Notes: generated by a model not told the origin, from the letters alone. DNA of 28,800 bases from Clostridia bacterium (GCA_017525805.1 JAFXSH010000029.1:1-28800); one strand, 5' to 3'. Shown: positions 15,258 to 24,159, counted from the first letter of the stretch. Numbers and translations are program-made.

Positions 15258-17681
15258 TTACTTGACTACCAGGTTCAGCAGCAGTCCGGGCACGTAGATG
15301 CACTTGACGATCTGCTTGTCCCCGATGAGGGCCTTGACGGCGTCCAGCTTGGGCAGTTCTTCCTGGGCAGTTTCGCGGGTCATGGTGATGGGCACCATCA
15401 GCTTGCCCTTGACCTTGCCGTTGAGCTGGACGGCGATTTCCACCTCGTCCCGCACCAGATACTTTTCATCATACTTGGGCCAGGGCTGGGTATAGATGGG
15501 TTCGCCGTAGCCCTGCTCCTGCCAGATTTCCTCGCAGATATGGGGGGATACGGGGGAGAGCAGCAGCAGCAGCGCCCTGTATTCGCCGGGGGTAATGCTG
15601 CCCTTCTGGTAGATTTCGTTCACCAGCGTCATCATTTGGGCGATGGCGGTGTTGAACTTCATCTTTTCAAAGTCTTCCGTCACCTTTTTGATGGTCTGGT
15701 GCATGGACACCTTCAAATCCTCGCTGAAAGCGTCGGGGCAGGGGGTGGGAGCGATCATATCCTGCAAGCGCCATACGCGGTCTAAGAACTTGCGGCAGCC
15801 CCGGGCGCCGTTGGTGCTCCACGGAATGGCCTGGTCGAAAGCGCCCATGAACATTTCATACATGCGGAAGGCGTCCGCGCCGATCTCGGCGATGATCTCG
15901 TCGGGGTTCACCACGTTGCCCCGGCTCTTGCTCATCTTTTCGCCGTCGCTGCCGAGGATCATGCCCTGGGCGGTGCGCTTGGCGTAGGGTTCGGGCGTGG
16001 GCACTTCCCCGATGTCATAGAGGAACCGGTGCCAGAACCGGGAATAGAGCAGATGGCGGGTGACGTGCTCCATGCCGCCGTTGTACCAGTCCACGGGGAG
16101 CCAGTATTTCAGTTCTTCGGGGTCGGCAAAAGCCTTGTCGTTGTGGGGGTCGCAGTAGCGCAGGAAGTACCAGCTGGAACCTGCCCACTGGGGCATGGTA
16201 TCGGTTTCCCGCTGAGCCGCCCCGCCGCACTTGGGGCAGGTGCAGTTCACGAAGCTGTCGATGCGGGCCAGGGGGGATTTGCCGTCGGTGCCGGGCTGGA
16301 AATCGTCGATTTCCGGCAGGCGCAGGGGCAGTTCTTCATAGGGCACGGCCACCACGCCGCACTTGGGGCAGTGGATCAGGGGAATGGGCTCGCCCCAGTA
16401 GCGCTGGCGGTTGAAAGCCCAGTCCTTCATCTTGTACTGGACGCCGGCTCTGCCGATGCCCTTCTTTTCGATTTCCTCGAGAACACGGGCGATGGAATCT
16501 TTCTTGTTGGTGTAGCCGTTCAGGAAATCGGAATTGACCATTTCACCGTCGCCGGTGTAGGCTTCCTTTTCAATATCGCCGCCCTTGATGACCTCGATGA
16601 TGTCGATGCCGAACTTGCGGGCAAATTCCCAGTCGCGCTGGTCGTGGGCGGGCACGGCCATGATGGCCCCGGTGCCGTAGCCCATCATCACGTAGTCGGA
16701 AATGAAGATGGGCACCACTTTGCCGGTGAGGGGGTTCACGGCGGATAGGCCCTCGATCTTGAGGCCGGTCTTTTCTTTGGTCAGCTGGGTGCGCTCGAAC
16801 TCGGTTTTCTTGGCGCACTCGTCCCGGTACGCCTGGATGGCTTCCATGTTGCTGATTTGCCCGGCGTATTTATCGATGAGGGGATGCTCCGGGGCCATGA
16901 CCATGAAGGTGACGCCGAACAGCGTGTCGGGCCGGGTGGTGTAGATTTCCACCGTTTCGCCCGTGCCTTCCAGGGGGAACTTGACGAACGCGCCGGTGGA
17001 CTTGCCGATCCAGTTGATCTGCTGCTGCTTGATGTTTTCAGGATAGTCAACGGTCTCCAGCCCTTGGAGCAGCTTGTCCGCGTAAGCGGTGATGCGAAGA
17101 TACCACACGTCCTTGGGCAGCTGGATCACGTCGCCGTGGCAGATATCGCACTTGCCGCCCTGGCTGTCCTCGTTGGAAAGCACCACCTTGCAGGAGGGGC
17201 AGTAGTTCACCAGGGTCTTGTCCCGGAACACCATGCCGTGGTCGAACAGTTTTAAGAAAATCCACTGGGTCCACTTGTAATAGTTGGGATCGGTGGTGTC
17301 CACTTCCCGGCTGTAATCAAAAGAAAAGCCGATCTTTTTCAACTGTTCCCGGAAGTGATCCACGTTCTCCTTGGTCACGATGGCGGGGTGGATATTGTTC
17401 TTGATGGCGTAGTTTTCCGTGGGCAGGCCGAAAGCGTCCCACCCGATGGGGAACAGCACGTTATAGCCCTGCATGCGGCGCATGCGGGAAATAATATCCA
17501 TGGCCGTATTGGACCGGGGATGGCCCACGTGCAGGCCGTGGCCGGAGGGATAAGGAAATTCGATCAAGCTGTAAAATTTCGGCTTGGTATGATCACTACT
17601 TGCGGCGAACGCCTGACGGTCATCCCAGAATTTTTGCCATTTGGGTTCGATCTCGGCGGGTACATAAGGTTTCACCGGCAT
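15258..17681 (-). CDS. leuS: Leucyl-tRNA synthetase
   Basis: An 807-residue class I aminoacyl-tRNA synthetase that charges tRNA-Leu. The HIGH-type motif is HVGH (51-54) within PYPSGHGLHVGHP, and KMSKS lies at about 582-586. The CP1 editing domain is present with TTRPDTLFG and MAVPAHDQRDWEFA. Cysteine pairs suggest a zinc knuckle (CPSCKVVL...CDICHG), and WYNGGMEHVTRHLLYSRFWH is a leucine-enzyme signature. Length is normal. ATG 17681 is chosen because GGAGG lies seven bases upstream; the longer frame to 17717 has no such site. The short leader contains no T-box, so leucine control by that route is unlikely. Confidence 0.97.
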   Translation of the reverse strand: MPVKPYVPAEIEPKWQKFWDDRQAFAASSDHTKPKFYSLIEFPYPSGHGLHVGHPRSNTAMDIISRMRRMQGYNVLFPIGWDAFGLPTENYAIKNNIHPAIVTKENVDHFREQLKKIGFSFDYSREVDTTDPNYYKWTQWIFLKLFDHGMVFRDKTLVNYCPSCKVVLSNEDSQGGKCDICHGDVIQLPKDVWYLRITAYADKLLQGLETVDYPENIKQQQINWIGKSTGAFVKFPLEGTGETVEIYTTRPDTLFGVTFMVMAPEHPLIDKYAGQISNMEAIQAYRDECAKKTEFERTQLTKEKTGLKIEGLSAVNPLTGKVVPIFISDYVMMGYGTGAIMAVPAHDQRDWEFARKFGIDIIEVIKGGDIEKEAYTGDGEMVNSDFLNGYTNKKDSIARVLEEIEKKGIGRAGVQYKMKDWAFNRQRYWGEPIPLIHCPKCGVVAVPYEELPLRLPEIDDFQPGTDGKSPLARIDSFVNCTCPKCGGAAQRETDTMPQWAGSSWYFLRYCDPHNDKAFADPEELKYWLPVDWYNGGMEHVTRHLLYSRFWHRFLYDIGEVPTPEPYAKRTAQGMILGSDGEKMSKSRGNVVNPDEIIAEIGADAFRMYEMFMGAFDQAIPWSTNGARGCRKFLDRVWRLQDMIAPTPCPDAFSEDLKVSMHQTIKKVTEDFEKMKFNTAIAQMMTLVNEIYQKGSITPGEYRALLLLLSPVSPHICEEIWQEQGYGEPIYTQPWPKYDEKYLVRDEVEIAVQLNGKVKGKLMVPITMTRETAQEELPKLDAVKALIGDKQIVKCIYVPGLLLNLVVK

Positions 17682-17715
17682 GGGAAAGCCTCCTTCCATC
17701 ATTGCGGATTTATAC

Positions 17716-17744
17716 ATTATAATCAGAAACGCATTTTTTGTAAA
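17716..17744 (-). promoter_or_regulatory. leuS: Promoter of leuS
   Basis: On the minus strand TTTACA (17744-17739), a 17-base gap and a perfect TATAAT (17721-17716). It leaves a leader of only about 30 bases. Confidence 0.8.
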
Positions 17745-17840
17745 GAGGCGGATTTTTGGCCGTTTTGGGCCCCGGCCTGTGAACGGAACGTAAACTTTTC
17801 GCGTTTTTCTCTGGTCATGCAGGGAAATGGCGCTTTGATG

Positions 17841-17849
17841 TGTTATAAT
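17841..17849 (+). promoter_or_regulatory. Extended -10 promoter of the envelope operon
   Basis: TGTTATAAT gives TGn plus a perfect TATAAT (17844-17849). No good -35 box lies upstream, which is common for extended -10 promoters. The first gene starts about 30 bases later. Confidence 0.6.
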
Positions 17850-17879
17850 GGGGAAGAACCTGCGGAAGGGGGCTGGAAA

Positions 17880-19388
17880 ATGGCGGGAAAAAGGTGTATA
17901 ATATCGGTGCTTCCCGCGCGCCGGAGGCTGTTTTTTGCGGGCGTTGTGGCGGCGGTGATTCTATCTGTCCTGCTGTTTGCGCCGCATCCTTCCGCGGCAG
18001 TGCCCCGGCAAACGGATTCGCGCCTTGCGGAAGCGGGGAAGGACCTGACCGATTACACCGTGACCTTGCGGCTCAACGATCAGGAAGACACCCTGGCCAT
18101 CTCCGAGATCATCCAGTACCGCAACGACACGGGCGGCACCCTTTCCACCCTCATGGTGCGCACCTGGCTGAACGCTTTTCAGACAGAAGAAACCAGCCCC
18201 GCCGCCCTGGAAGAACTGTATGACGCCTGCTATCCCGAGGGATTTTCCCCGGGCGTCCTGGAATTGTTCGATGTGCTCTGGAACGGGGAGCGGGCGGCTT
18301 ACGTTTATGTGAACGAAGACCAAACGGCACTGGAAATTCAAATCCCCGCCCTTATGGACGGCCAGCAAGGGGAACTGACCCTGCGCTGCGTGGCCCGCGT
18401 TCCCGCCTGCGCCTACCGCGCGGGCAAAGTGGGCCGGGATTACCAATTGGGCAATGTGCTGCCGCTTTTATCCCTGTATCAGGACGGGGAATGGCGGACG
18501 GATGCATACTGTCCCGTGGGGGATCCCTTCCTGAGCGAATGCGCCCATTTTCATGTGACGCTGCATCTGCCGGAGGGCTATACGCCTGCGTGTTCCGCTC
18601 CTTTGCAAAAGGGAGAAGACGGGGCCTGGCGGGGCGATCTGATCGCGGCCCGGGATTTCTGCCTGTGCGTGAGCCCCGATTACGCGACGGCTTCGGGCCG
18701 TGCGGGCGAAACGGTGGTATATTCTCACGCGAAAACGGAGCAGGGGGCCAGACTGGCCCTGGAATACGCGAAAAAAGCGCTGGAAACTTATGCCGGGCTG
18801 TATGGGGACTATCCCTGGCCGACGCTTACGGTGTGTGAAGTTTCTTTCCCCTTCAGCGGCATGGAATATCCCGGCTTGTGCATGATCGGGGCGGACAACT
18901 ACCGGGAGGACAGGGCCGATACCCTGGAACTGACCGTGGCCCACGAGATCGCGCACCAATGGTTTTACGCCTTGGTGGGCTCGGACCAAGCCTTGCAGCC
19001 CTGGCAGGACGAAGCCCTGTGCGAATACGCCATGCTGCGCTACGTGCGCGCCCGATACGGCCAGGGAAGCTTTGAAACGCTGAAATACTACCGGGTGGAC
19101 GCGCCCATGCGGGAAAAGCTGCCCGGCACCCTTACCCCCGGCAGTCCCATCGATTATTTCGGCAGTCTGGAAGATTATCGGACGGTGGTTTATGGCCGGG
19201 GGGCGGCGCTGCTGCTGGCCTTGGACGAGTTATTGCCTGGCGGCGCGGACGGCTTTCTTAAAGCCTACGCGGAGGAATTTGCTTTCCGCTTCGCCACACG
19301 GGCGGATTTTGAAAGCTGCCTGAACCGGTACGCAAAAATGGACCTTGACCCATTATTGGCGGATTATTTGGATACAGTTATGGACTAA
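17880..19388 (+). CDS. Membrane-anchored M1-family metallopeptidase
   Basis: A 502-residue protein with an N-terminal membrane helix (about 18-38, RLFFAGVVAAVILSVLLFAP), the rest being outside the cell. The gluzincin zinc site is complete: HEIAHQW (His355, Glu356, His359) and Glu378 eighteen residues later. The exopeptidase-like loop is GMEYP (327-331) in place of the GAMEN of classic aminopeptidases. Tyr438 in VVYGRGAALL fits the transition-state tyrosine. It lacks the large C-terminal domain of PepN-like enzymes, so it belongs with short M1 peptidases. It opens a run of closely spaced envelope genes. ATG 17880 follows GGAAGGGGGC; the frame is open farther upstream but without support. Confidence 0.88.
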   Translation: MAGKRCIISVLPARRRLFFAGVVAAVILSVLLFAPHPSAAVPRQTDSRLAEAGKDLTDYTVTLRLNDQEDTLAISEIIQYRNDTGGTLSTLMVRTWLNAFQTEETSPAALEELYDACYPEGFSPGVLELFDVLWNGERAAYVYVNEDQTALEIQIPALMDGQQGELTLRCVARVPACAYRAGKVGRDYQLGNVLPLLSLYQDGEWRTDAYCPVGDPFLSECAHFHVTLHLPEGYTPACSAPLQKGEDGAWRGDLIAARDFCLCVSPDYATASGRAGETVVYSHAKTEQGARLALEYAKKALETYAGLYGDYPWPTLTVCEVSFPFSGMEYPGLCMIGADNYREDRADTLELTVAHEIAHQWFYALVGSDQALQPWQDEALCEYAMLRYVRARYGQGSFETLKYYRVDAPMREKLPGTLTPGSPIDYFGSLEDYRTVVYGRGAALLLALDELLPGGADGFLKAYAEEFAFRFATRADFESCLNRYAKMDLDPLLADYLDTVMD

Positions 19389-19412
19389 AGATACAGGAAT
19401 GAGGTATAACCG

Positions 19413-20546
19413 ATGAAACCGCAGGAGTGCTGCGTGCTGATCCCCTCCCTTTCCCCGGATGAAAAGCTTCCTGCCTATGTGAAGGAATTGCTTCAGGCGG
19501 ATTTCGGGCTGATCTTAGTGGTGGACGACGGCTCCGCCCCGGAATACCAGCCCATCTTTTCCGAAATCGCTGGCTGGGACCGGTGCGCGGTGACGCATCA
19601 CGAGGTAAACCGCGGCAAAGGCGCGGCTCTGCGCACGGGCTTTGCCTACATCCAGGAGAAAACGGCCCTGCGGGGCGTGATCACCGCCGATTCCGACGGC
19701 CAGCACACCGTGCCCGATACGCTCAAGCTGGCCGCCGAGCTGGGGAAAAAAGAAGAAGTGCTGCTGGGCAGCCGGGATTTTTCCCGGAACAATCCCAACG
19801 TGCCCCCCAAATCCCGCTTTGGCAACCGCATGACCAGCGGCGTGTTCCGGGTGCTGTACGGCCAGTGGCTTCCGGATACCCAAACGGGGCTGCGGGCTTT
19901 TGACCGGGGTCTGATCGATTTTATGCTGTCGGTTTCCGGCGACCGGTTCGAATATGAAATGAACATGCTCATCCAGTGCAGCGCGAAAAAAATCCCCATG
20001 CGGCCCATCACCATCGAAACCATCTATCACGAGGAAAACAAGGGCACGCATTTTCATCCCATCTGGGATTCCTGGCGGATTTATAAACTGCTGCTGGGCA
20101 ATTTTTTCAAGTTCATGAGCACGTCGATCATCTGCATGCTGGTGGATGTGGCGCTGTTTTCCCTGCTCAAGCACTGGGGCTTCCTGGCGGAGCTGGAATT
20201 GAACACGCCCTGGCTGCGCGCCCTGTCACGGAGCGTGGAGCCGGTGCTTTTGGCCACGGTGATCGCCCGGGTGTGCTCGGCCACCCTGAATTTCCTGCTC
20301 AATAAGAACATGGTGTTCAAGATCAAGGAATGCAAGGGGGCGGTGTGGCGCTATATCGTCCTGTGCGCCTCCGTGATGCTGGTATCCGGCACGGTGGTCA
20401 GCGCCCTGCACGCTTTGACCGGCGTCAATTCTACCGTGATCAAACTTTTCGTAGACTTCCTGCTGTTCTTTGTCAATTACAGGGTGCAGCGGGCCTGGGT
20501 ATTCCCGCAAAAAAACGCTGACCCGGCGAAAGGAGAAACAAAATGA
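19413..20546 (+). CDS. GT2 glycosyltransferase fused to a GtrA-like membrane domain
   Basis: A 377-residue two-domain protein. Residues 1-220 are a GT-A fold family 2 transferase like dolichyl/polyprenyl-phosphate hexose synthases: VVDDGS (Asp38-39), NRGKGAALRTGF, and the metal-binding ADSDGQH (Asp93, Asp95), then LLGSRDF and PDTQTGLRAF. Residues 226-365 are a four-helix GtrA-like domain (FFKFMSTSIICMLVDVALFSLL, ARVCSATLNFLLNKNMVF, VKLFVDFLLFFVNY-type end). Such proteins make lipid-linked sugars for transfer outside the membrane; GtrA domains are thought to flip the product. It follows the peptidase gene by 24 bases and overlaps the next gene by four. Confidence 0.9.
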   Translation: MKPQECCVLIPSLSPDEKLPAYVKELLQADFGLILVVDDGSAPEYQPIFSEIAGWDRCAVTHHEVNRGKGAALRTGFAYIQEKTALRGVITADSDGQHTVPDTLKLAAELGKKEEVLLGSRDFSRNNPNVPPKSRFGNRMTSGVFRVLYGQWLPDTQTGLRAFDRGLIDFMLSVSGDRFEYEMNMLIQCSAKKIPMRPITIETIYHEENKGTHFHPIWDSWRIYKLLLGNFFKFMSTSIICMLVDVALFSLLKHWGFLAELELNTPWLRALSRSVEPVLLATVIARVCSATLNFLLNKNMVFKIKECKGAVWRYIVLCASVMLVSGTVVSALHALTGVNSTVIKLFVDFLLFFVNYRVQRAWVFPQKNADPAKGETK

Positions 20547-21544
20547 AGCTGCCTGTAAGGATTTTATTGGTCTTGCTGTGCGCCGTCCTGGTGCTGTCCG
20601 CGCCTTTTGTACTTTCCGCCCCCAACATGTTAGGGGAAGTAAAATGGATGCTGCTGGATGAAATGGAAGGGGAGGACGAGGGCCTGCTGCGCTATCTGCT
20701 GCCCCGCGCCTATGCCGAGGAAGTGAGCGATTACGCCCTGCCGGTGGATTTTACCCCCGGCATGGAGCCCAACCCCGCCCTCTATACCGAAAACGGGTAT
20801 GAGGACGCCTCCATCCGCGTGCAGATGGAAACCCGGGAGGAGGACGGCGTGATCTGGCGCATCGCCTGGGTGGAGGTGGCCTCTCCCACCCAGCTGCGCA
20901 CCGCCATCGCGGGCAAGAAGGTGACCGCCAATTCCACCGCGCTGGTCAAATCCATGGCGGACAAAAATAACGCCGTGGTGGCCCTGAACGGGGATTACTA
21001 CAGCAACGACCCCAACAAAACCACCTTCGAGTACCGCATGGGCGAAAAGGTGCGGGCCAAGACGAACCAGAAAAAAGATATTCTCATCATCGATGAAAAC
21101 GGCGATTTCCATATTGTGCTGGCCCAGGCGAAAAAGGATCAGCAGGCGGCGCTGGACGCGGTGGCCGCGGAGCATACCATCGTGAACGCTTTCACTTTCG
21201 GTCCCGCCCTGGTGAAGGACGGGGAAACCCTGAAAATGAACAAGGATTACGGCTATAACCCTACCGGGCGGGAACCCCGCGCCGCCATCGGCCAGGTGGA
21301 TCATCTGAGCTACGTGCTGGTCATCGCCGAGGGCAGGGGGGAATCCAAGGGCGTTACCCACCAGGAACTGGCGGATTTTATGGGCGCTTTAGGTTGCCGG
21401 GACGCTTTTAACCTGGATGGCGGCGGCAGCGCCACCATGGTGTTCAACGGGGAGTATTACAACGCCTTGGGCGGCAGTCCCCGGTCCATGAGCGACATCA
21501 TTTATTTCGCCACGGCGGTTCCGGCTGAGGAATGGAAAGAGTGA
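20543..21544 (+). CDS. Exported phosphodiester glycosidase family (NAGPA-domain) protein
   Basis: A 333-residue exported protein. Residues 1-27 form a signal peptide or anchor (MKLPVRILLVLLCAVLVLSA). The NAGPA domain covers roughly 90-330, with VVALNGDYY, PRAAIGQV, LDGGGSATM (291-299) and the late SPRSMSDIIYF, all standard for this family. Relatives remove N-acetylglucosamine from phosphodiester-linked glycans; in bacteria they are linked to exopolysaccharide or wall-glycan processing. Translation is coupled to the glycosyltransferase by an ATGA overlap (20543-20546). It may trim or remodel the glycan made with the upstream enzyme; this partnership is inferred from gene order. Confidence 0.9.
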   Translation: MKLPVRILLVLLCAVLVLSAPFVLSAPNMLGEVKWMLLDEMEGEDEGLLRYLLPRAYAEEVSDYALPVDFTPGMEPNPALYTENGYEDASIRVQMETREEDGVIWRIAWVEVASPTQLRTAIAGKKVTANSTALVKSMADKNNAVVALNGDYYSNDPNKTTFEYRMGEKVRAKTNQKKDILIIDENGDFHIVLAQAKKDQQAALDAVAAEHTIVNAFTFGPALVKDGETLKMNKDYGYNPTGREPRAAIGQVDHLSYVLVIAEGRGESKGVTHQELADFMGALGCRDAFNLDGGGSATMVFNGEYYNALGGSPRSMSDIIYFATAVPAEEWKE

Positions 21545-21549
21545 CGGCT

Positions 21550-22485
21550 ATGTGGGAAGACGCGGTAACCACCGAATTTTTAGGCGTGAAGCTGTACACC
21601 TTTGGCCTGTACGTGGCCTTGGGCCTGGCCATCGCCATGATTGCCTTGGGCATCCTGCTCCGGCGGGAAAAATGGCCCAAGGGAGCCGCCGCCCTGACCG
21701 GCGTATGGACGATCACGTGCGGCTTCATCGTGTCCCGGCTGTTTTTCTGCTTCATGGATCAGGGGTTAGGCGGCCCCGTGCCCCCGCGGGGCGTGCTGCT
21801 GGTCACCGGCGGCGGCTATTCCATGATGGGCGCGCTGCTGGGCGCGTGCATCGGGGCCATCGCCGCCGCGAAGATCATGAGGCGCCCGCCCGCCGCCCTG
21901 CTGGACCTGCTTGCCCCGGCGTTTCTGCTGTTCGTGGCCTGCGAGCGCTTAGGAGAAGGGCATATTGACGATTTCGGCATCAGCCGTCCCCTGGTGGGCG
22001 ATCTGTTCAAGGGCAGCTTTCTGGCCATTGAAGGGGACTATGACTGGGCGCTGGCCACCTATCTGATCGAAGCTTTCACGGCGCTGGTCCTGGCCTTGGT
22101 GCTGCTGTGGGATGGAAGCAAAAAGGGCCGCCGGGCGGGAAACACGTTTTTGCTGTTCCTGCTTTTGTTCGGCGCTTCCCAGGTGATCCTGGAAAGCCTG
22201 CGGTTTGATCAGCACATGCATCTTTCCTTCGTGGGCTTGCAGCAGGTGATTGCCATTCTGCTGCTGGCTGCTGGAGTGATCGTGCTGGCCATCCGGCGGA
22301 TGCGGGATAAGAAGGGCCTGGCCATCGCGGCGCTGGCGCTGCTGCCGGTGGCGGCCGGCATCGGGGTAGGACTGGAATTTGCCATCGACCGCACCACGGT
22401 GAACCGGTTCCTGCTCTACGCCGCGTTTATTCTGGTGATGGCCGTGCCGGCCGCTTTGGGCGTGAAGCTGCGGAAGGAAGGATAA
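21550..22485 (+). CDS. Divergent prolipoprotein diacylglyceryl transferase (Lgt) homologue
   Basis: A 311-residue polytopic membrane protein with about seven helices and the general Lgt layout: KLYTFGLYVALG at the start, GGGYSMMGALLG in the middle, then ACERLGEGHIDDFGISRPL, and a late VILESLRFDQ...LQQVIAILLL. Canonical Lgt transfers diacylglycerol from phosphatidylglycerol to the lipobox cysteine. Here the loop histidine of the HGG motif is Met (SMMG), and the RIGN...E signature reads RLGEGHIDD, so Asn and Glu positions differ. It may have a changed substrate or be inactive. ATG 21550 is preferred with AAAGAG eight bases before; ATG 21532 and GTG 21541 are possible. Confidence 0.78.
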   Translation: MWEDAVTTEFLGVKLYTFGLYVALGLAIAMIALGILLRREKWPKGAAALTGVWTITCGFIVSRLFFCFMDQGLGGPVPPRGVLLVTGGGYSMMGALLGACIGAIAAAKIMRRPPAALLDLLAPAFLLFVACERLGEGHIDDFGISRPLVGDLFKGSFLAIEGDYDWALATYLIEAFTALVLALVLLWDGSKKGRRAGNTFLLFLLLFGASQVILESLRFDQHMHLSFVGLQQVIAILLLAAGVIVLAIRRMRDKKGLAIAALALLPVAAGIGVGLEFAIDRTTVNRFLLYAAFILVMAVPAALGVKLRKEG

Positions 22486-22492
22486 GCGAACC

Positions 22493-22705
22493 ATGGAGAA
22501 AAAAGACATCGAAAGGATCAATGAACTGGCCCGGAAGAAAAAAACCGTGGGATTGACCCTGGCCGAAGCGGAGGAGCAGCAGTGCCTTCGCCGGGCCTAT
22601 CTGGACGAGTTCAAGGAGAATTTGAAGGCCACCCTGGACCAGGTGTACATCGAACGGGAAGACGGCACCTACGATAAGCTGAAGAAAAAGCCGCCAAAGA
22701 ACTGA
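22493..22705 (+). CDS. DUF896 (YnzC-like, UPF0291) protein
   Basis: A 70-residue protein of the DUF896 family. The helical hairpin is clear: IERINELARKKKTVGLTLAE then EAEEQQCLRRAYLDEFKENL, with the typical GLT turn. A basic tail (KLKKKPPKN) ends it. The Bacillus relative YnzC is a small two-helix protein of unknown role. It starts seven bases after the Lgt homologue and so is likely the last gene of the run; GGAAGGA within the end of the previous gene serves as its ribosome binding site. Confidence 0.92.
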   Translation: MEKKDIERINELARKKKTVGLTLAEAEEQQCLRRAYLDEFKENLKATLDQVYIEREDGTYDKLKKKPPKN

Positions 22706-22722
22706 AAGTTGAGAAAAAGTGC

Positions 22723-22751
22723 TTGCCGTTTCATGAAATTTCCTGTATAAT
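22723..22751 (+). promoter_or_regulatory. Promoter of the PrsA-like gene
   Basis: TTGCCG (22723-22728), a 17-base gap and a perfect TATAAT (22746-22751). No terminator separates it from the preceding operon. Confidence 0.75.
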
Positions 22752-22794
22752 AGATATGTTGTCCTGAACAAAAAAGATGGGAGATGCATTTACC

Positions 22795-24141
22795 ATGCAA
22801 AAAAAGAGTTTATTGGCCCTGCTGCTGGCGCTCACAGTGCTGCTGAGCGGCTGTGCCCTGGTTTCCGTGGATACGGAGAAGGATAATGCCCAGGTTATCG
22901 TGGATGTAAACGGCGAAACCGTCACCAAGGCCGTGATTCACGCCGCGGTGGACAATCAGGTGTCCACATATGAATATTATAATCAGCTCTATTCCTCCTA
23001 TTATGGCATTTCTGATCTCTATCCCACTGATGAAGCCACCGTCACCGCCGAAGTCATCGACGCCTACGTGAACCAGCTGGTAAGCCAGCAGAAGGCCAAG
23101 GAACTGGGTCTGTATGAAATGACCGAGGAAGAACAGGCTGAAGTGGACGCCAATGGCAAGACGAATTACGATTCCTTCATCCAATCCGTCGTCAGCACCT
23201 ATATGCCCGGCAGCACGCTGGAAGGCGACGAACTGACCGCCGCCGCGGAAAAATACGTGGCGGAGCATGCCGTGGCTACCGTGGACGGCCGGTCCACGCT
23301 GGCTGATTTCGTAGCGGCTGCCGCCGATGAAAAAGCGCTGCAGAAGCTGAACGATTACATCATCAAGGATGTGGCCGTTACGGACGAAGAGATCCAGGCG
23401 GATTTCGACGCCAAGGTGGAAAGCGACAAAGCCAGCTATGAAGCCGATCTCAACGCCTACGGCACCGCTGTGAACAACGGCTCCACCGTGTATTACGCTC
23501 CTGCCGGATACCGGATGGTGAAGCACATTCTGGTCAAGGTTTCCGATGAGGACAGCGCTGCGACCACCGAAAAGCAGACCGCTTTGACCACCGCTCAGAC
23601 CGCTCTGACCGATGCCCAGGCCGCTTTGGACGCTGCCGCCGAGGACGCCGACAAGACTGCCCTGCAGACTGCTGTGGACGATGCCCAGAAGGCCGTGAAT
23701 GACGCCCAAGCCGCTTATGACGAAGCTCAGGCCGCCGGTATGGCCAACGCCAAGGCAAAGGCTGATGAAATCTACGCCCAGCTCACCGCCGAAGGAGCCG
23801 ACTTTGAAACCCTTCTGGCCGACAATAACGGCGATCCCGGTCAGCCCGCCGCTGGCTACGCCATCTGCGAAGGCTTCACCAGCTTCGTGGAATCCTTCAC
23901 CAACGCCGCTATGGCCCTGGAAAACGTGGGCGACGTGAGCGAACCTGTGGAATCCACTTATGGCTACCACATCATCAAGTACGTGTCCGCCGTGGAAGAA
24001 GGCCCCGTGGATATCGAAACGGTGAAGGACAGCATTTCTTCCGTTCTGCTGACCACCAAGCAGAACGAAGTGTCCACCGCCACCATCGCCCAGTATGTGA
24101 GCGAAGCCAATGTAAAGACCTATCCCGACCGGATGAACTGA
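22795..24141 (+). CDS. PrsA-like lipoprotein foldase (SurA_N + parvulin PPIase) with split parvulin domain
   Basis: A 448-residue surface lipoprotein. The lipobox LLSGC ends the signal peptide at Cys20 of MQKKSLLALLLALTVLLSGC, so ATG 22795 is the start, not ATG 22777. Residues 35-240 are a SurA_N/trigger-factor-like chaperone region (VDVNGETVTKAVIHAAVDNQ, VIDAYVNQLVSQQKAKELGL). The parvulin domain begins with YRMVKHILVKV (about 240-249) and resumes at AKADEIYAQLTAEGADFETL (from 321) to STYGYHIIKYVS. Between them lie about 70 alanine-rich residues of helical repeats. It probably helps fold secreted proteins outside the membrane. It has its own promoter and a strong terminator. Confidence 0.88.
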   Translation: MQKKSLLALLLALTVLLSGCALVSVDTEKDNAQVIVDVNGETVTKAVIHAAVDNQVSTYEYYNQLYSSYYGISDLYPTDEATVTAEVIDAYVNQLVSQQKAKELGLYEMTEEEQAEVDANGKTNYDSFIQSVVSTYMPGSTLEGDELTAAAEKYVAEHAVATVDGRSTLADFVAAAADEKALQKLNDYIIKDVAVTDEEIQADFDAKVESDKASYEADLNAYGTAVNNGSTVYYAPAGYRMVKHILVKVSDEDSAATTEKQTALTTAQTALTDAQAALDAAAEDADKTALQTAVDDAQKAVNDAQAAYDEAQAAGMANAKAKADEIYAQLTAEGADFETLLADNNGDPGQPAAGYAICEGFTSFVESFTNAAMALENVGDVSEPVESTYGYHIIKYVSAVEEGPVDIETVKDSISSVLLTTKQNEVSTATIAQYVSEANVKTYPDRMN

Positions 24142-24159
24142 TCCTGAATAAGCATGACG

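Noticed and set aside
16029..16748. 239-residue plus-strand frame within leuS
   Set aside because: It is antisense to unmistakable leucyl-tRNA synthetase motifs.
17682..17760. T-box riboswitch before leuS
   Set aside because: The promoter leaves only about 30 bases of leader, too short for a T-box.
23574..23720. Repetitive DNA in the PrsA-like gene as a CRISPR array or tandem repeat element
   Set aside because: The repeats are irregular, have no spacers and stay in frame as alanine-rich coding sequence.
22810..23970. 386-residue Gly/Val/Ile/His-rich minus-strand frame opposite the PrsA-like gene
   Set aside because: Its composition mirrors the Ala/Asp-rich real gene; it is a shadow frame.
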